Assembly (NCBI GenBank): GCA_028716365.1
Contig: JAQUPZ010000006.1
Span: forward strand, 333,478 to 397,477
Length of the DNA stretch: 64,000 nt
Source of the DNA: Kiritimatiellia bacterium
Lineage (GTDB): Bacteria > Verrucomicrobiota > Kiritimatiellia > UBA8416 > YA12-FULL-48-11
Direction: 5' to 3'
This document shows positions 32,806 to 41,393 of the stretch, one piece after another. How positions within the stretch are numbered: the first letter of the stretch is position 1; the number at the start of each line of letters is the position of its first letter. The notes under the pieces were generated by a model. It had not been told where the DNA came from. It saw nothing but the letters and a program-made list of their open reading frames with translations, and searched no databases. A program made the translations under genes and the position numbers.

Positions 32806-34053
32806 TTAGTTCAGCCCGCCGCGTACGAGTCGGACGTAATTATAAATGCGGATGACATCACCCTGTGGTCCGCGACCGTGCGGAAAAGCGGTCGGATCGC
32901 CGGTTTTCTGATCGCTGCGCTGTGCGCCGGCACCGTGCACGTCCAGTAACCGGTACGCGTCCGAACCACCACGTTTCATCCAACCGGTTGCGCGACCGAA
33001 GGCGAGGTAAACTGCGGCACCACCTTGTTGGTTGTGTGGGCCGCCCTGGTGCGTTGTGCTGGTCCAGAAGAACGGAAATTCACCATCATCAAGTTTCGTT
33101 GTCTGAAACATCGGGTTAATCGCCGGCGAATGCGTCGCCGCCGGCGCGCGCGTGTAATCCACGATGCTTTGCAGTTCCTTTGCGTTCGGTAATCGCCAAT
33201 CGATATGGCCGAGAAACCTCTTGTTATTCATCGTCTGCACCCACGCCAGTGCGGCTTCCCAGTTCATTCCTTTGCCGCTGTCGGCTTTTGCCCACATTAG
33301 ACCGGTGGCGTGGTCAGTGATCGTGCCATCATCGTTGTTGTGAAAATCATTTTTGCCATACTGCGGATTACCGCGAACACAGATCACAAAAAACGTCTTG
33401 TTTGGCCGGCCGGGCATTGTCGTAGGATACCCCTTGATGCGACCATCGGCAAAGTTCACGCCGAACATCTGGTTCGAGTTGGCGGCATACAAAGTGCTCG
33501 ACGCCCATTGTGAATCAATAATGCGTTCGCCGGCACGCTGGTCACCATAGGCGAACTTGAAGTATTTCGTGTCAATGAACGGCGTCAGTTGCGAAGTGTC
33601 AGAGCCTGGTCTTGGATCAATCCCGCTGAACACGGTCAGCGAATACAGTTCCTTAATCGTCGGCAACCGCCAGTCGCTGAAACCGCCGAACTTGGCGGCG
33701 TTGAGTTTGGCCGGCAACTCTTGAGCTTGTGCCAATGTCTTCTTGTCGTTACTATCCAGCGTACTGTCTCTGTTAATGTCTGGGTTACGCTGCCAGGTCA
33801 GGTCAGTAATGTTGTCATGAACGGTCAAACCATCGGCACTGAGTTTGTATGAAGGTTGTTTGCCCTTATGCTGGGCGTCCTGTCCGTAGAATGGTTGGCC
33901 GGGAAGAGGGGCAGTAATCTCACCTGTAGTGTCGTAGCATTTATCCTGGCCGGTATCGACAATTGTATATGGCAGGAAGGATTCTATAGCTGGAGAGGAA
34001 TTGATAATCAGAAACAGCATTATCATAGAAATAATGGCTTTTTTCGACTTCAT
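32806..34053 (-). CDS. Secreted DUF1566 (Lcl-like) protein with two repeats
   Basis: 415 residues from the ATG at 34053, chosen for GGAAG upstream and the signal peptide that follows (KAIISMIMLFLIINSSPAIE); upstream in-frame ATGs are possible but lie within a hairpin. Two DUF1566 units are visible: DLTWQRNPDI ... FGGFSDWRLPTIKELYSLTV, and GLMWAKADSGKGMNWEAALA ... GHIDWRLPNAKELQSIVD. The DWRLP motif is the family hallmark. The fold resembles C-type-lectin/formylglycine-enzyme-like modules, but catalytic residues of the latter are not seen, and function is unknown. DINRDSTLDSNDK resembles a dockerin or EF-hand calcium loop, notable next to the EF-hand gene upstream. Confidence 0.82.
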   Translation of the reverse strand: MKSKKAIISMIMLFLIINSSPAIESFLPYTIVDTGQDKCYDTTGEITAPLPGQPFYGQDAQHKGKQPSYKLSADGLTVHDNITDLTWQRNPDINRDSTLDSNDKKTLAQAQELPAKLNAAKFGGFSDWRLPTIKELYSLTVFSGIDPRPGSDTSQLTPFIDTKYFKFAYGDQRAGERIIDSQWASSTLYAANSNQMFGVNFADGRIKGYPTTMPGRPNKTFFVICVRGNPQYGKNDFHNNDDGTITDHATGLMWAKADSGKGMNWEAALAWVQTMNNKRFLGHIDWRLPNAKELQSIVDYTRAPAATHSPAINPMFQTTKLDDGEFPFFWTSTTHQGGPHNQQGGAAVYLAFGRATGWMKRGGSDAYRLLDVHGAGAQRSDQKTGDPTAFPHGRGPQGDVIRIYNYVRLVRGGLN

Positions 34054-34075
34054 TTTTCTTCCAGTTTTCATGATT

Positions 34076-34109
34076 ACATGCAGGCCCATATAAGATAGGG
34101 CCTGCATGT
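34076..34109. promoter_or_regulatory. Perfect 12-bp stem-loop before the DUF1566 gene
   Basis: ACATGCAGGCCC (34076-34087) and GGGCCTGCATGT (34098-34109) pair perfectly across a 10-base loop. It lies 23 bases upstream of the DUF1566 start on the minus strand and has no T-run, so it is not a standard terminator; it could control translation or stabilise mRNA. Confidence 0.6.
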
Positions 34110-34126
34110 GTCAATGATTTCATCCG

Positions 34127-34275
34127 TCTTCGCAGGAGACCCCGGACTTGGAGTCCGTGGGATGAATGCCCCGACCTCTTGGAGAGTCGGGGCTACGCCG
34201 GATTCCGCGAAGAAACTGCGGGCTTCCGCCATCGCTTGAGAAGTTATGGCGGACACGTTAGCCCGCATAGCTTCA
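34127..34275. repeat. Composite repeat region related to the in-gene palindrome at 874-934
   Basis: 34169-34192 is a palindrome with CCCCGAC/GTCGGGG arms. 34181-34208 matches 883-910 inside the first gene at 26 of 28 positions (GGAGAGTCG..GCTACGCC core). The surrounding sequence contains further partial palindromes and no gene. Confidence 0.65.
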
Positions 34276-34298
34276 TTTCTGCCGAGCCATGAAAATTA

Positions 34299-35054
34299 TT
34301 ATATGTCCCGATTTTCCGGAGGCGGGCCCCTGCGATCTCCACCTCGGCCCTGTCCTTCGCCACCACCTCTATTGCCACGGCCTTCCGGGCCCTGTTCGCC
34401 TTCCATGCGAGGAGGCCTGGGAAGCAGTTCATCAATCGTGAGTTTGCCATCGCCGTTCTTGTCCAGTTTCTTTATTGCAGACGGGATGTTGGCGATTTCA
34501 TCGGCATCGATGACTTTATCGCTATTCGCATCCAGTGCTGTAATGAATGGAGGAACTGGCGGGCGCATTCTGCCTTCTCTGCCGGGACCACCTTGCTGCC
34601 CCCGACCTTCATCACCGCGTCCCATCTGACGTTCACCACCACGACCTTGCCTGTTACCCATTCCTTCCTGGTCGCCCTGATTCTGTCCACGGCCACGTCT
34701 CATCTGGTCACCTTGTCCTTGACCTCGACCTTCACGGTTACCTTGACCCTGTTCCATGTCGGGGCGCTGTGGACGTGGCATAATCTCGTCAGGTGTTAAT
34801 TTACCATCATCATTTTTATCCAGTTCTTTCAATGCTGCCGAGGCGTTCGCAATTTCCCTGGTGTCGATGACCTTGTCGCCGTTCTTATCAAGCGCTTTGA
34901 GAATGGCCATGCCCGGTGCCGGCCTCCCGCCTTGTCTATCTTGATTCATTCCCGGTCTGCGCATCGATGGGCCCTGCGTTTCATTGTCCTGTGCGATCGA
35001 GTTGAATGTCCATGCTGTTACTACTATTGTTGCGATAATCAGTGACCTTTTCAT
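34299..35054 (-). CDS. Secreted EF-hand protein with Arg/Gly/Gln-rich linker
   Basis: 251 residues with a signal peptide (about 1-21, ending NSIAQ). Four EF-hand-type loops occur as two pairs: DKNGDKVIDTREI and DKNDDGKLTPDEI (about 58-95), then DANSDKVIDADEI and DKNGDGKLTIDEL (about 173-210). Acidic positions 1, 3, 5 and 12 are kept, so calcium binding is likely. Between and after the pairs lie basic, low-complexity stretches rich in Arg, Gly and Gln (for example RGQGQGDQMRRGRGQNQG), which could contact anionic polysaccharide or the envelope. GAGGAG precedes the ATG. It is divergent from a two-component system whose sensor also has a Pro/Arg-rich extracytoplasmic segment, suggesting joint regulation. 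Confidence 0.88.
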   Translation of the reverse strand: MKRSLIIATIVVTAWTFNSIAQDNETQGPSMRRPGMNQDRQGGRPAPGMAILKALDKNGDKVIDTREIANASAALKELDKNDDGKLTPDEIMPRPQRPDMEQGQGNREGRGQGQGDQMRRGRGQNQGDQEGMGNRQGRGGERQMGRGDEGRGQQGGPGREGRMRPPVPPFITALDANSDKVIDADEIANIPSAIKKLDKNGDGKLTIDELLPRPPRMEGEQGPEGRGNRGGGEGQGRGGDRRGPPPENRDI

Positions 35055-35099
35055 TGTATGCTCCTCTTTATTGTTTTGTTGCTTTATATTCTGATCTGC

Positions 35100-35155
35100 G
35101 GTAAGGCGCGCCGGAAGTTATCATAATACGACGGGTCCATCGGCCCCGCCCTACC
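35100..35155. repeat. 56-bp element with GGTAGGGCG-type terminal repeats
   Basis: GGTAAGGCG at 35100-35108 and CGCCCTACC at 35147-35155 are near-perfect inverted ends, the same ends as the element at 5581-5645. The centre is diverged. It lies in the EF-hand/response-regulator intergenic region. Confidence 0.65.
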
Positions 35156-35250
35156 CACATATTTATAACCTCTTCTTTCCTCCTTTCGTCATTAAATTTC
35201 AAGTTCATCCTGTTTCTCTCTTTCTTCTGCCAGTATTAAACGAAATCACT

Positions 35251-35289
35251 ATTACAGATTATCTATTATGAAGATTACAGAACTGTAAT
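35251..35289. promoter_or_regulatory. Candidate operator for the two-component system
   Basis: ATTACAG occurs at 35251-35257 and 35274-35280 (23-base period), and its inverted copy CTGTAAT at 35283-35289 forms the palindrome ATTACAGAACTGTAAT. It lies about 45 bases upstream of the response-regulator start and in the region shared with the divergent EF-hand gene, as expected for autoregulation by an OmpR-type regulator. Confidence 0.5.
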
Positions 35290-35335
35290 AATTGTTACGT
35301 TGGCTGGGGATGGGTGTCGTGTTAGTATTATGTTA

Positions 35336-36007
35336 ATGAAGATACTTGTTGTAGAAGATGAGAAGAAGATCGCCAGTTTCATACGTAAAGGGCTGGAAGA
35401 GCAGGGTTTCTCAGTAACTGTCAGTAATAATGGCGATGATGGTTACCTGCTGGCCAAAACACAGGCCTTTGATGTGATAATCCTCGATATAATGCTCCCC
35501 GGCCGGGATGGGCTGAGTATCCTCAAGAACCTGCGCGAACAGAAGAATGTCGTCCCGGTCATTATGCTGACTGCCCGCTCGGAAATTAACGAGAAAGTCG
35601 ATGGGCTCAACCTTGGTGCTGATGACTACATAACCAAGCCTTTCTATATGGAAGAGCTCATTGCCCGGATCCAGGCGATTGCCCGGCGCGGTGGCGAAGA
35701 CAAACTCAATATACTGCAGTCGGGTGATTTGACGGTGAATCTTGTTTCGAGGGATGTAAAACGCGGCGGAAAGAAGATTGAGTTGACCCCGCGCGAGTTC
35801 AGTCTGTTGGAGTACATCATGCGGTCGCCCGGGCGGGTATTCACACGGACGCAGATACTGGAGCATGTTTGGGGTTATGATTTTGATCCGCAGACGAACA
35901 TTGTGGATGTCTGTATCCAGCGGGTCCGTAAAAAGATATTTGATGAAAATAATAAGCTTATCGAAACTGTCCGCGGGGTTGGTTACAGGTTTTATAAAAA
36001 GGGATAA
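35336..36007 (+). CDS. OmpR-family response regulator
   Basis: 223 residues from the ATG at 35336 (KILVVEDEKKIASFIRKGLE), where family alignment normally begins; in-frame starts further up add only non-conserved residues. The receiver domain (about 1-115) has the acidic pocket VEDE, phosphoacceptor D51 in LDIMLPGRDG, and the switch Lys in ADDYITKPFYMEELI. The C-terminal winged helix (about 125-222) shows ELTPREFSLLEYIMRSPGRV and VDVCIQRVRKKI. It would bind tandem half-sites; a suitable repeat lies just upstream at 35251-35289. The sensor kinase gene follows after 97 bases containing two hairpins. Its regulon probably includes the divergent EF-hand gene. Confidence 0.94.
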   Translation: MKILVVEDEKKIASFIRKGLEEQGFSVTVSNNGDDGYLLAKTQAFDVIILDIMLPGRDGLSILKNLREQKNVVPVIMLTARSEINEKVDGLNLGADDYITKPFYMEELIARIQAIARRGGEDKLNILQSGDLTVNLVSRDVKRGGKKIELTPREFSLLEYIMRSPGRVFTRTQILEHVWGYDFDPQTNIVDVCIQRVRKKIFDENNKLIETVRGVGYRFYKKG

Positions 36008-36008
36008 C

Positions 36009-36053
36009 TTTTGAGTTACTCAAAATGGGTAATCTTGGCGCCAAGGGCGCCAA
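36009..36053 (+). promoter_or_regulatory. Two tandem hairpins between response regulator and kinase genes
   Basis: TTTTGAG/CTCAAAA (36009-36025, 3-base loop) and TTGGCGCC/GGCGCCAA (36035-36053, 3-base loop) are both perfect and start right after the stop codon. No T-run follows. They may protect the upstream message or reduce kinase expression relative to the regulator. Confidence 0.55.
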
Positions 36054-36104
36054 TCGTGAAAGGATTGTCAATCCTGTTATCCTGTCAAAAAGGGTTTTAA
36101 ATAA

Positions 36105-37625
36105 ATGAAACTGGATTCGTTCAGATATAAGATCAGTTTGTTGAGCCTTGTCCTATCGGGTATTGTGCTTGTTGTGTTTGGCCTGTTTTTCATGTCGGTC
36201 ATCAACCGAATTGGTTGTGAACGGATTGATCGCGAACTCAGGATACTTGCGGATGCACAGGTAAGAAGGGGCCAGCCGCCCGAACACTGGCAGCGTTTCG
36301 AAGATTCGCTGAGGTCGGTGTACGGTGAAAACGAAGCCAGGCAGTTTGTGGTTAAAATTGTTCCAGTACGAGGTCGGGGTAGATACATATCATCTCATTG
36401 GCCAGCTGAGTTGAAAGACAGCAGTCTTCCTGTTCTCGCACCTCCGTCGTTTGAAAGAGACGATGCCATGTCTGAACGTCCTCCCATGCCGCCCCGTCGC
36501 ATGAGGCCTCCTGATGCAGGTCCACCGGAAGGGATCAGACCATTTGACGAAGACCCGATTAGACGTGGTGGACCGCCGCCTCGAATGATTGTAAGGGGCC
36601 CGGTATTTGCCAACATTAGCTTGGGTAAGAAAAGCTGGCGGATTGTGGCCATTGGTAATGCGGAAATTAATTTATATATAGGAATGGACCTGGAAGTCTT
36701 TCATGCGGAAATAAACCGTTTCAGAAATGCGTTTCTCGTGGGTATGCCGGTTGCGCTTGTCCTTCTCGCATTTGGAGGATGGCTGATAGCACACAGGGCC
36801 TTGCGGCCGGTAAATGTGATAGCCGCGACCACTGCGAATGTAACGACAAAGGGACTGAACCTCCGTATTCCGCGAACGGGTGCAGACAGAGAGTTTGCAG
36901 GGCTGATAGACGTGATCAACGGAATGCTTGACCGGTTGGAAAAGAGTTTCCAACAGGCCACACGTTTCAGCGGCGATGCCGCGCATGAACTGAAGACGCC
37001 GCTCACGATACTGCAGGGCCAACTTGAGGAGGCTTTGCAGGAAGCGCCTGCCGGTTCCGAGGTCCAGCAGCGTTACAGCGGCCTGCTGGAGGAAGTCAGG
37101 CGACTTGCCGCCATCACGAGGAAACTGCTTCTGCTTTCACAGGCAGATTCAGGACAAATGAAACTCAGCCTTGTACCTTTTAATTTGAGTTCCGCGCTGG
37201 AATCGATGGCCGAAGATGTGGTAATCCTTGCGTCTAACCTGAAGCTGAGGAAAAATATCAGACCCGGCGTCAATGTCATGGCGGACAAGGACCTTATTAC
37301 CCAGGCGCTTCAAAATCTTGTTACCAATGCTATCAAGTATAACGAGAAAGGCGGCTGGATAAAATTTGAATTGGACGTTCAAGATAAGACGGCCATATTT
37401 GGAATATCCAATAGTGGTGAAGAAATTCCCTGGGCGGATCGCGGGAGGATTTTTGATCGTTTTTATCGCGTTAGTAAATCACGTAACAGGGATATTGACG
37501 GTATCGGGCTTGGCCTGAGTCTTGCGAGGGAGATTGTTATTGCCCACAAGGGCGAACTGTTCCTCGTAAATTCCTCCAACGATGCGACAACTTTTGCCAT
37601 GAAGCTGGCCGTAATCCTGTCGTAA
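36105..37625 (+). CDS. Sensor histidine kinase
   Basis: 506 residues. Membrane helix 1 is at about 12-34 (LVLSGIVLVVFGLFFMSVI) and helix 2 at about 203-224 (VGMPVALVLLAFGGWLIA); between them is an extracytoplasmic sensor of about 165 residues with a Pro/Arg-rich stretch (PPMPPRRMRPPDAGPPEGIR). HAMP linker about 225-280, HisKA with DAAHELKTPL (phospho-acceptor H294), and HATPase with NLVTNAIKYN and GIGLGLSLAREIV. AAGGG lies upstream of the ATG. The proline- and arginine-rich sensor is unusual and matches no named sensor domain; low-complexity basic segments also occur in the EF-hand protein encoded divergently. The signal is unknown; calcium or polyanions are possibilities only. Confidence 0.93.
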   Translation: MKLDSFRYKISLLSLVLSGIVLVVFGLFFMSVINRIGCERIDRELRILADAQVRRGQPPEHWQRFEDSLRSVYGENEARQFVVKIVPVRGRGRYISSHWPAELKDSSLPVLAPPSFERDDAMSERPPMPPRRMRPPDAGPPEGIRPFDEDPIRRGGPPPRMIVRGPVFANISLGKKSWRIVAIGNAEINLYIGMDLEVFHAEINRFRNAFLVGMPVALVLLAFGGWLIAHRALRPVNVIAATTANVTTKGLNLRIPRTGADREFAGLIDVINGMLDRLEKSFQQATRFSGDAAHELKTPLTILQGQLEEALQEAPAGSEVQQRYSGLLEEVRRLAAITRKLLLLSQADSGQMKLSLVPFNLSSALESMAEDVVILASNLKLRKNIRPGVNVMADKDLITQALQNLVTNAIKYNEKGGWIKFELDVQDKTAIFGISNSGEEIPWADRGRIFDRFYRVSKSRNRDIDGIGLGLSLAREIVIAHKGELFLVNSSNDATTFAMKLAVILS

Positions 37626-37716
37626 TTTTTTTGGGATAATATTGGTTTGCATTGTCTTGTTTTTTTCAAAGCGGACTGTTAACTTCCAGCCAGTCAAATC
37701 TACAGGAGGTATATTC

Positions 37717-38871
37717 ATGCAAAGCAAAGTTATTCCCGGTCTTTTATGTATTGGCATGTTGTCTGTGCGGATGGTTCTTGGTGTGCCGGCAGAGGCGGTT
37801 GTACAGGGGTTGTACGAGGGAACCTGCAAGGATGCCAGGGGTGAATTGAAGATTGAAGCCCGCGTTGTTGCCCAGGGCAATGGTACGTACAAGGTACTTG
37901 TCAGAAAGATTGCCGGAGATGGAAATATTACAAGGGTGGAGTTGAGAGGCAATACAGAGGGTGAAGTGGTCAATTTCACCGGTAAAGATGGCAATGTCGA
38001 GTGGAAGTGTTCTTATGCTTCCGGCACGATTACAGGAACATGCGGCGAAGGCTGCAAGCTTGATATAAGACGCGTTGAACATGTTTCACCTACAATGGGT
38101 AAAAAACCGCCGCAGGGTGCTGTTCTGCTTTTTGAAGGAAAGATCTCGATGGATGAAATGATCAGGGCAAACGGTTCCCCGTGGTATGTCAGCGACAAGA
38201 GCAGGGACGGATGGGCGGTATGGGAAGTGCCGATTCGAACAATTGTTGCAAATGATCCAAGCGAATGGCCCAGCAAAGATAACATCATTCCAAAAGACTG
38301 GGTTCTGGGCGGAGAGCGTCGTCGTGTTGATACCGTACGCGGGATTGGTGATGACGGATCAATGCAGGTTCCGATGGGTGGCATGAACTCCAAACGCCAG
38401 TTTGAAGGCAGTTTCGATTATCATGTTGAATTCATGTGTCCGCTTGTTCCTGCCGCCCACAGCCAGGGCCGCGGTAACAGCGGTGTTTATCTTCCAAATG
38501 GTGACGAGATACAGGTCCTCGATTCTTTCGGCGAAACAACTTATGAAGGCGGCGGCTGCGGCGGTTTTTACAAATACAAAAATCCAGACACGATGGATGT
38601 GATTGAAAGCATCAAGAACAATGAAAACAAATACACGCTGGCTTCGGCTCCGCCGCTTCAATGGCAGACTTATGATATTGAATATCGCGTCAAGAAGCAG
38701 AACGGTAAGTATACAGGCAAGCCGTGTGTGACTGTGTATCATAACGGCATCAAAATCCATGATAATGTTCAGATCCAGAAGGAAGCCAAGAAAGGCCACT
38801 TCCATTTTCAGGACCACAGCAATCCTGTCCGCTATCGCAACATCTGGGTCTTGCCGTTGGAAGAAAAATAA
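37717..38871 (+). CDS. DUF1080 (3-keto-disaccharide hydrolase-like) secreted protein
   Basis: 384 residues from the ATG at 37717, where AGGAGG and a signal peptide (GLLCIGMLSVRMVLGVPAEA) agree. An N-terminal beta-rich module (about 25-125, GTYKVLVRKI; GTITGTCGEG) precedes a DUF1080 concanavalin-like domain (about 135-384). DUF1080 hallmarks: SQGRGNSGVYLPNGDEIQVL then DSFGETTYEGGGCGGFY, and a final FHFQDHSNPVRYRNIWV. Members hydrolyse 3-keto-glycosides formed by oxidoreductases, and many are uncharacterised. This would fit with the Gfo/Idh and FAD oxidoreductases in the window, but they are 18-28 kb away. It is the first gene of the long plus-strand run. Confidence 0.88.
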   Translation: MQSKVIPGLLCIGMLSVRMVLGVPAEAVVQGLYEGTCKDARGELKIEARVVAQGNGTYKVLVRKIAGDGNITRVELRGNTEGEVVNFTGKDGNVEWKCSYASGTITGTCGEGCKLDIRRVEHVSPTMGKKPPQGAVLLFEGKISMDEMIRANGSPWYVSDKSRDGWAVWEVPIRTIVANDPSEWPSKDNIIPKDWVLGGERRRVDTVRGIGDDGSMQVPMGGMNSKRQFEGSFDYHVEFMCPLVPAAHSQGRGNSGVYLPNGDEIQVLDSFGETTYEGGGCGGFYKYKNPDTMDVIESIKNNENKYTLASAPPLQWQTYDIEYRVKKQNGKYTGKPCVTVYHNGIKIHDNVQIQKEAKKGHFHFQDHSNPVRYRNIWVLPLEEK

Positions 38872-38897
38872 AGAAAAGGATAGATCGGTTTAATATA

Positions 38898-38919
38898 ATT
38901 TTCCAGGGAACGGGAAAAT
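38898..38919 (+). promoter_or_regulatory. Dyad overlapping the DUF4838 start codon
   Basis: ATTTTCC (38898-38904) and GGAAAAT (38913-38919) form a dyad spanning the ribosome site and the ATG. It resembles the dyad at 49920-49940 (ATTTTCAC/GTGAAAAT), but here no promoter boxes are seen. Confidence 0.3.
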
Positions 38920-41371
38920 GAAGTACAGTCGTGAATTAATACGTTTTACAGGCATTGTATTGTTCGCTTGGATGAGTATTTGTCCGGTTTTTGGAGAATC
39001 TTTCCTCGTTAAAGACGGTCAACCCATGGCCGATATCATAATTGCCGAACAACCGCCTCGCATGGTCAAACTTGCCGCAAGTGAGTTGCAGACCTACATT
39101 GAGAAAATTTCTGGCGCCAAACTGTCGATCACGAACCGACCGGGTCAGGATATTCCGGTACATATCTACGTGGGAAAGAGTGTGTACACCGACCACTTGA
39201 AAATTACTGACGAGGGGTTGGCTCATGACGCGTTTCGGATGGTGTCTGGAACAAATTGGCTGGTGCTACTCGGTCAAGATCGTGATTTCACGCCACCCGA
39301 ACCGTTTGCTCGCAATCATACGGACATTCCACGGATGCTGGCGCAATGGGACGCCCTGACAGGAGACAAATGGGGGAATCCTCATACAGCTGTTTATCGA
39401 AGATATAATCCCGTGCTCAAGATATGGGATTATGACGCACGTGGTTCGTTAATGGCTGTGTATGAATTTCTTCGTGGCCTCGGTGTCCGGTGGTATATGC
39501 CCGGTGATCTGGGTGAAGTTGTACCAGCCCAAAAAAACATTGAATTTGGCCGCTTTGACAAACTTGTCCGACCGGATTTTCCATATCGGAATCTCGGCGA
39601 CTATACGCCCCACTTTGACGGCGGTACTAAAGATGCCGTACTCTGGCGCTTACGACTTGGATTGGCATATGGCCAGGAATTCTGGGGCATTGGCTGGACA
39701 GCGCATGGATTAAATTATGTACATAGTCGGGATGAAGTGAAAAAAGCGCATCCGGAGTACTATGCGCTTTATGGCGGTAAACGGATGAACGGCAGTCCGT
39801 ATCCATGGTGGAGGGATGGAGTACCGTGCCTTTCGTCGCCGGGTTTGTTCCAGGCGACTGTAAAGTATGCCCGTGATTTTTTCAGGATCTATCCCGATGA
39901 TCCGCTGGTTTCCATCATGCCGGCTGATGCTTACGTCAGTTTATGCGAATGCGAATTATGCCGTGGCAAAGGTACGCCGGAGCGTGGATATAACGGTCAG
40001 CTCTCGGATTATGTCTGGGATTTCGTCAACCGCGTGGCTATGGACCTCTACAAGACAAATCCTGACAAAAAAGTTCTTTGTGGCGCTTATGGGTCCTATG
40101 TCCTTCCGCCAACCAGGATAACGAAGCTTAGTCCCAATGTGGCGCTTGGCATTGTTGAGCCGCGTTACACTTTTCAAGAAGAAGAAACATATAAACGGTT
40201 TCGTGAAATCCGGAAAGGGTGGCTGGAAAAGTTGACTTCAGGTGAAATGTATATATATGCCCATTATCTCTACAGTCGCCCGGGTGGTGCTTATGAAGGT
40301 ATCCCTGTCTACTTTCCTCATATTATTGCCGAAGACATGCGTGCTTTGAAGGGAATATCGAAAGGAGACTTCATCGAATTATCACAAGGTCAACAGTGTA
40401 ACATGCATGTCCCCGGCTTTAATCATTTGAATGTTTATGTAACCGCCCAGATGTACTGGAATGCCGGGCAGGACATTAACGCCCTGCTGGATGAATATTA
40501 CGAAAAGTTTTATGGCCCCGCTCAAAAGGAGATGAAGGCGTTTATCGAGTTTTCAGAAAAGAATTGGGCACTCATGCTGAAACAGGCGAAACCCGTTGAT
40601 GAAGCTTTGAAATTGTTGTCCGCCGCCCGCGAAGCTGCCGGTGATACGGTTTACGGTAAACGTATTGATCTGCTTGTCGAATATTGCAAGCCGTTGAAAC
40701 AGTTACGTGACCGGTTGATCAGGGGCCGTGAAAACGTGCCGAAAGCGGCGGCTTTTGAACGGAACAAAAACGATATCAAACTTGACGGAAAACTCGACGA
40801 TAAATTCTGGGAAGGGACATGGGTTTGCGGTCTCAGTGAATTGGAAACGGGCAGACCACCGGCATTACAGACGTCTTTTCATGTTGGCTGGTCAGAAGAG
40901 GCCATGTATTTCGGGATAAAATGCCAGGAACGTGACACAAAGAACCTGAAAATTACCGCAAAGAAAGATGGTGATACAAATATCTGGAATGGTGACTGTA
41001 TTGAACTGTTGATTGAAACACAGGTACATTCCTATTACCAGATCGCTGTCAGTCCGTCAGGTGCCGTGGTTAATGCCGATAGAAAAGAAGGCATCAATAC
41101 CAGTTGGGCGTCACAGGCGCAGGCCGCCACATTTGTCGGGGATGATCACTGGAGTGCGGAAATACGTATTCCTGTGGCAGGTGTGGATGCAGAAACACTT
41201 GACCGGCTGAATGGCGTTGCCGGCCGGCGTCCGACCGGTACATATCCATGGCACATCAACGTTTGTCGTCAGCGTGTCAGGGACAACGGTAACGAGGTTT
41301 CAGCATGGTCGCCAACCGGAAAGGCGACCTTCCATGATTTGATGAAATTTGGCGAATTGGTTGTCAGATGA
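38918..41371 (+). CDS. DUF4838 protein with C-terminal CBM9-like domain, secreted
   Basis: 817 residues: signal peptide about 1-26, an alpha/beta N-domain of the GH20/GH84-associated type (about 35-145, MVKLAASELQTYIEKISGAK), a DUF4838 TIM-barrel-like region (about 150-450, with SLCECELCRGKGTPERGYN), a helical region, and a CBM9-like module at about 608-817 (IKLDGKLDDKFWEG; NIWNGDCIELLIE). DUF4838 proteins are widespread in Bacteroidetes and PVC glycan clusters and are predicted glycosidases without established specificity; no catalytic pair is assigned here. CBM9 modules bind reducing ends or xylan/cellulose-type chains. GGGAACGGGAAA precedes the ATG. A TPR protein gene follows 22 bases downstream. 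Confidence 0.87.
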   Translation: MKYSRELIRFTGIVLFAWMSICPVFGESFLVKDGQPMADIIIAEQPPRMVKLAASELQTYIEKISGAKLSITNRPGQDIPVHIYVGKSVYTDHLKITDEGLAHDAFRMVSGTNWLVLLGQDRDFTPPEPFARNHTDIPRMLAQWDALTGDKWGNPHTAVYRRYNPVLKIWDYDARGSLMAVYEFLRGLGVRWYMPGDLGEVVPAQKNIEFGRFDKLVRPDFPYRNLGDYTPHFDGGTKDAVLWRLRLGLAYGQEFWGIGWTAHGLNYVHSRDEVKKAHPEYYALYGGKRMNGSPYPWWRDGVPCLSSPGLFQATVKYARDFFRIYPDDPLVSIMPADAYVSLCECELCRGKGTPERGYNGQLSDYVWDFVNRVAMDLYKTNPDKKVLCGAYGSYVLPPTRITKLSPNVALGIVEPRYTFQEEETYKRFREIRKGWLEKLTSGEMYIYAHYLYSRPGGAYEGIPVYFPHIIAEDMRALKGISKGDFIELSQGQQCNMHVPGFNHLNVYVTAQMYWNAGQDINALLDEYYEKFYGPAQKEMKAFIEFSEKNWALMLKQAKPVDEALKLLSAAREAAGDTVYGKRIDLLVEYCKPLKQLRDRLIRGRENVPKAAAFERNKNDIKLDGKLDDKFWEGTWVCGLSELETGRPPALQTSFHVGWSEEAMYFGIKCQERDTKNLKITAKKDGDTNIWNGDCIELLIETQVHSYYQIAVSPSGAVVNADRKEGINTSWASQAQAATFVGDDHWSAEIRIPVAGVDAETLDRLNGVAGRRPTGTYPWHINVCRQRVRDNGNEVSAWSPTGKATFHDLMKFGELVVR

Positions 41372-41393
41372 ATTTTTTACAGGAGTAGTTCTC

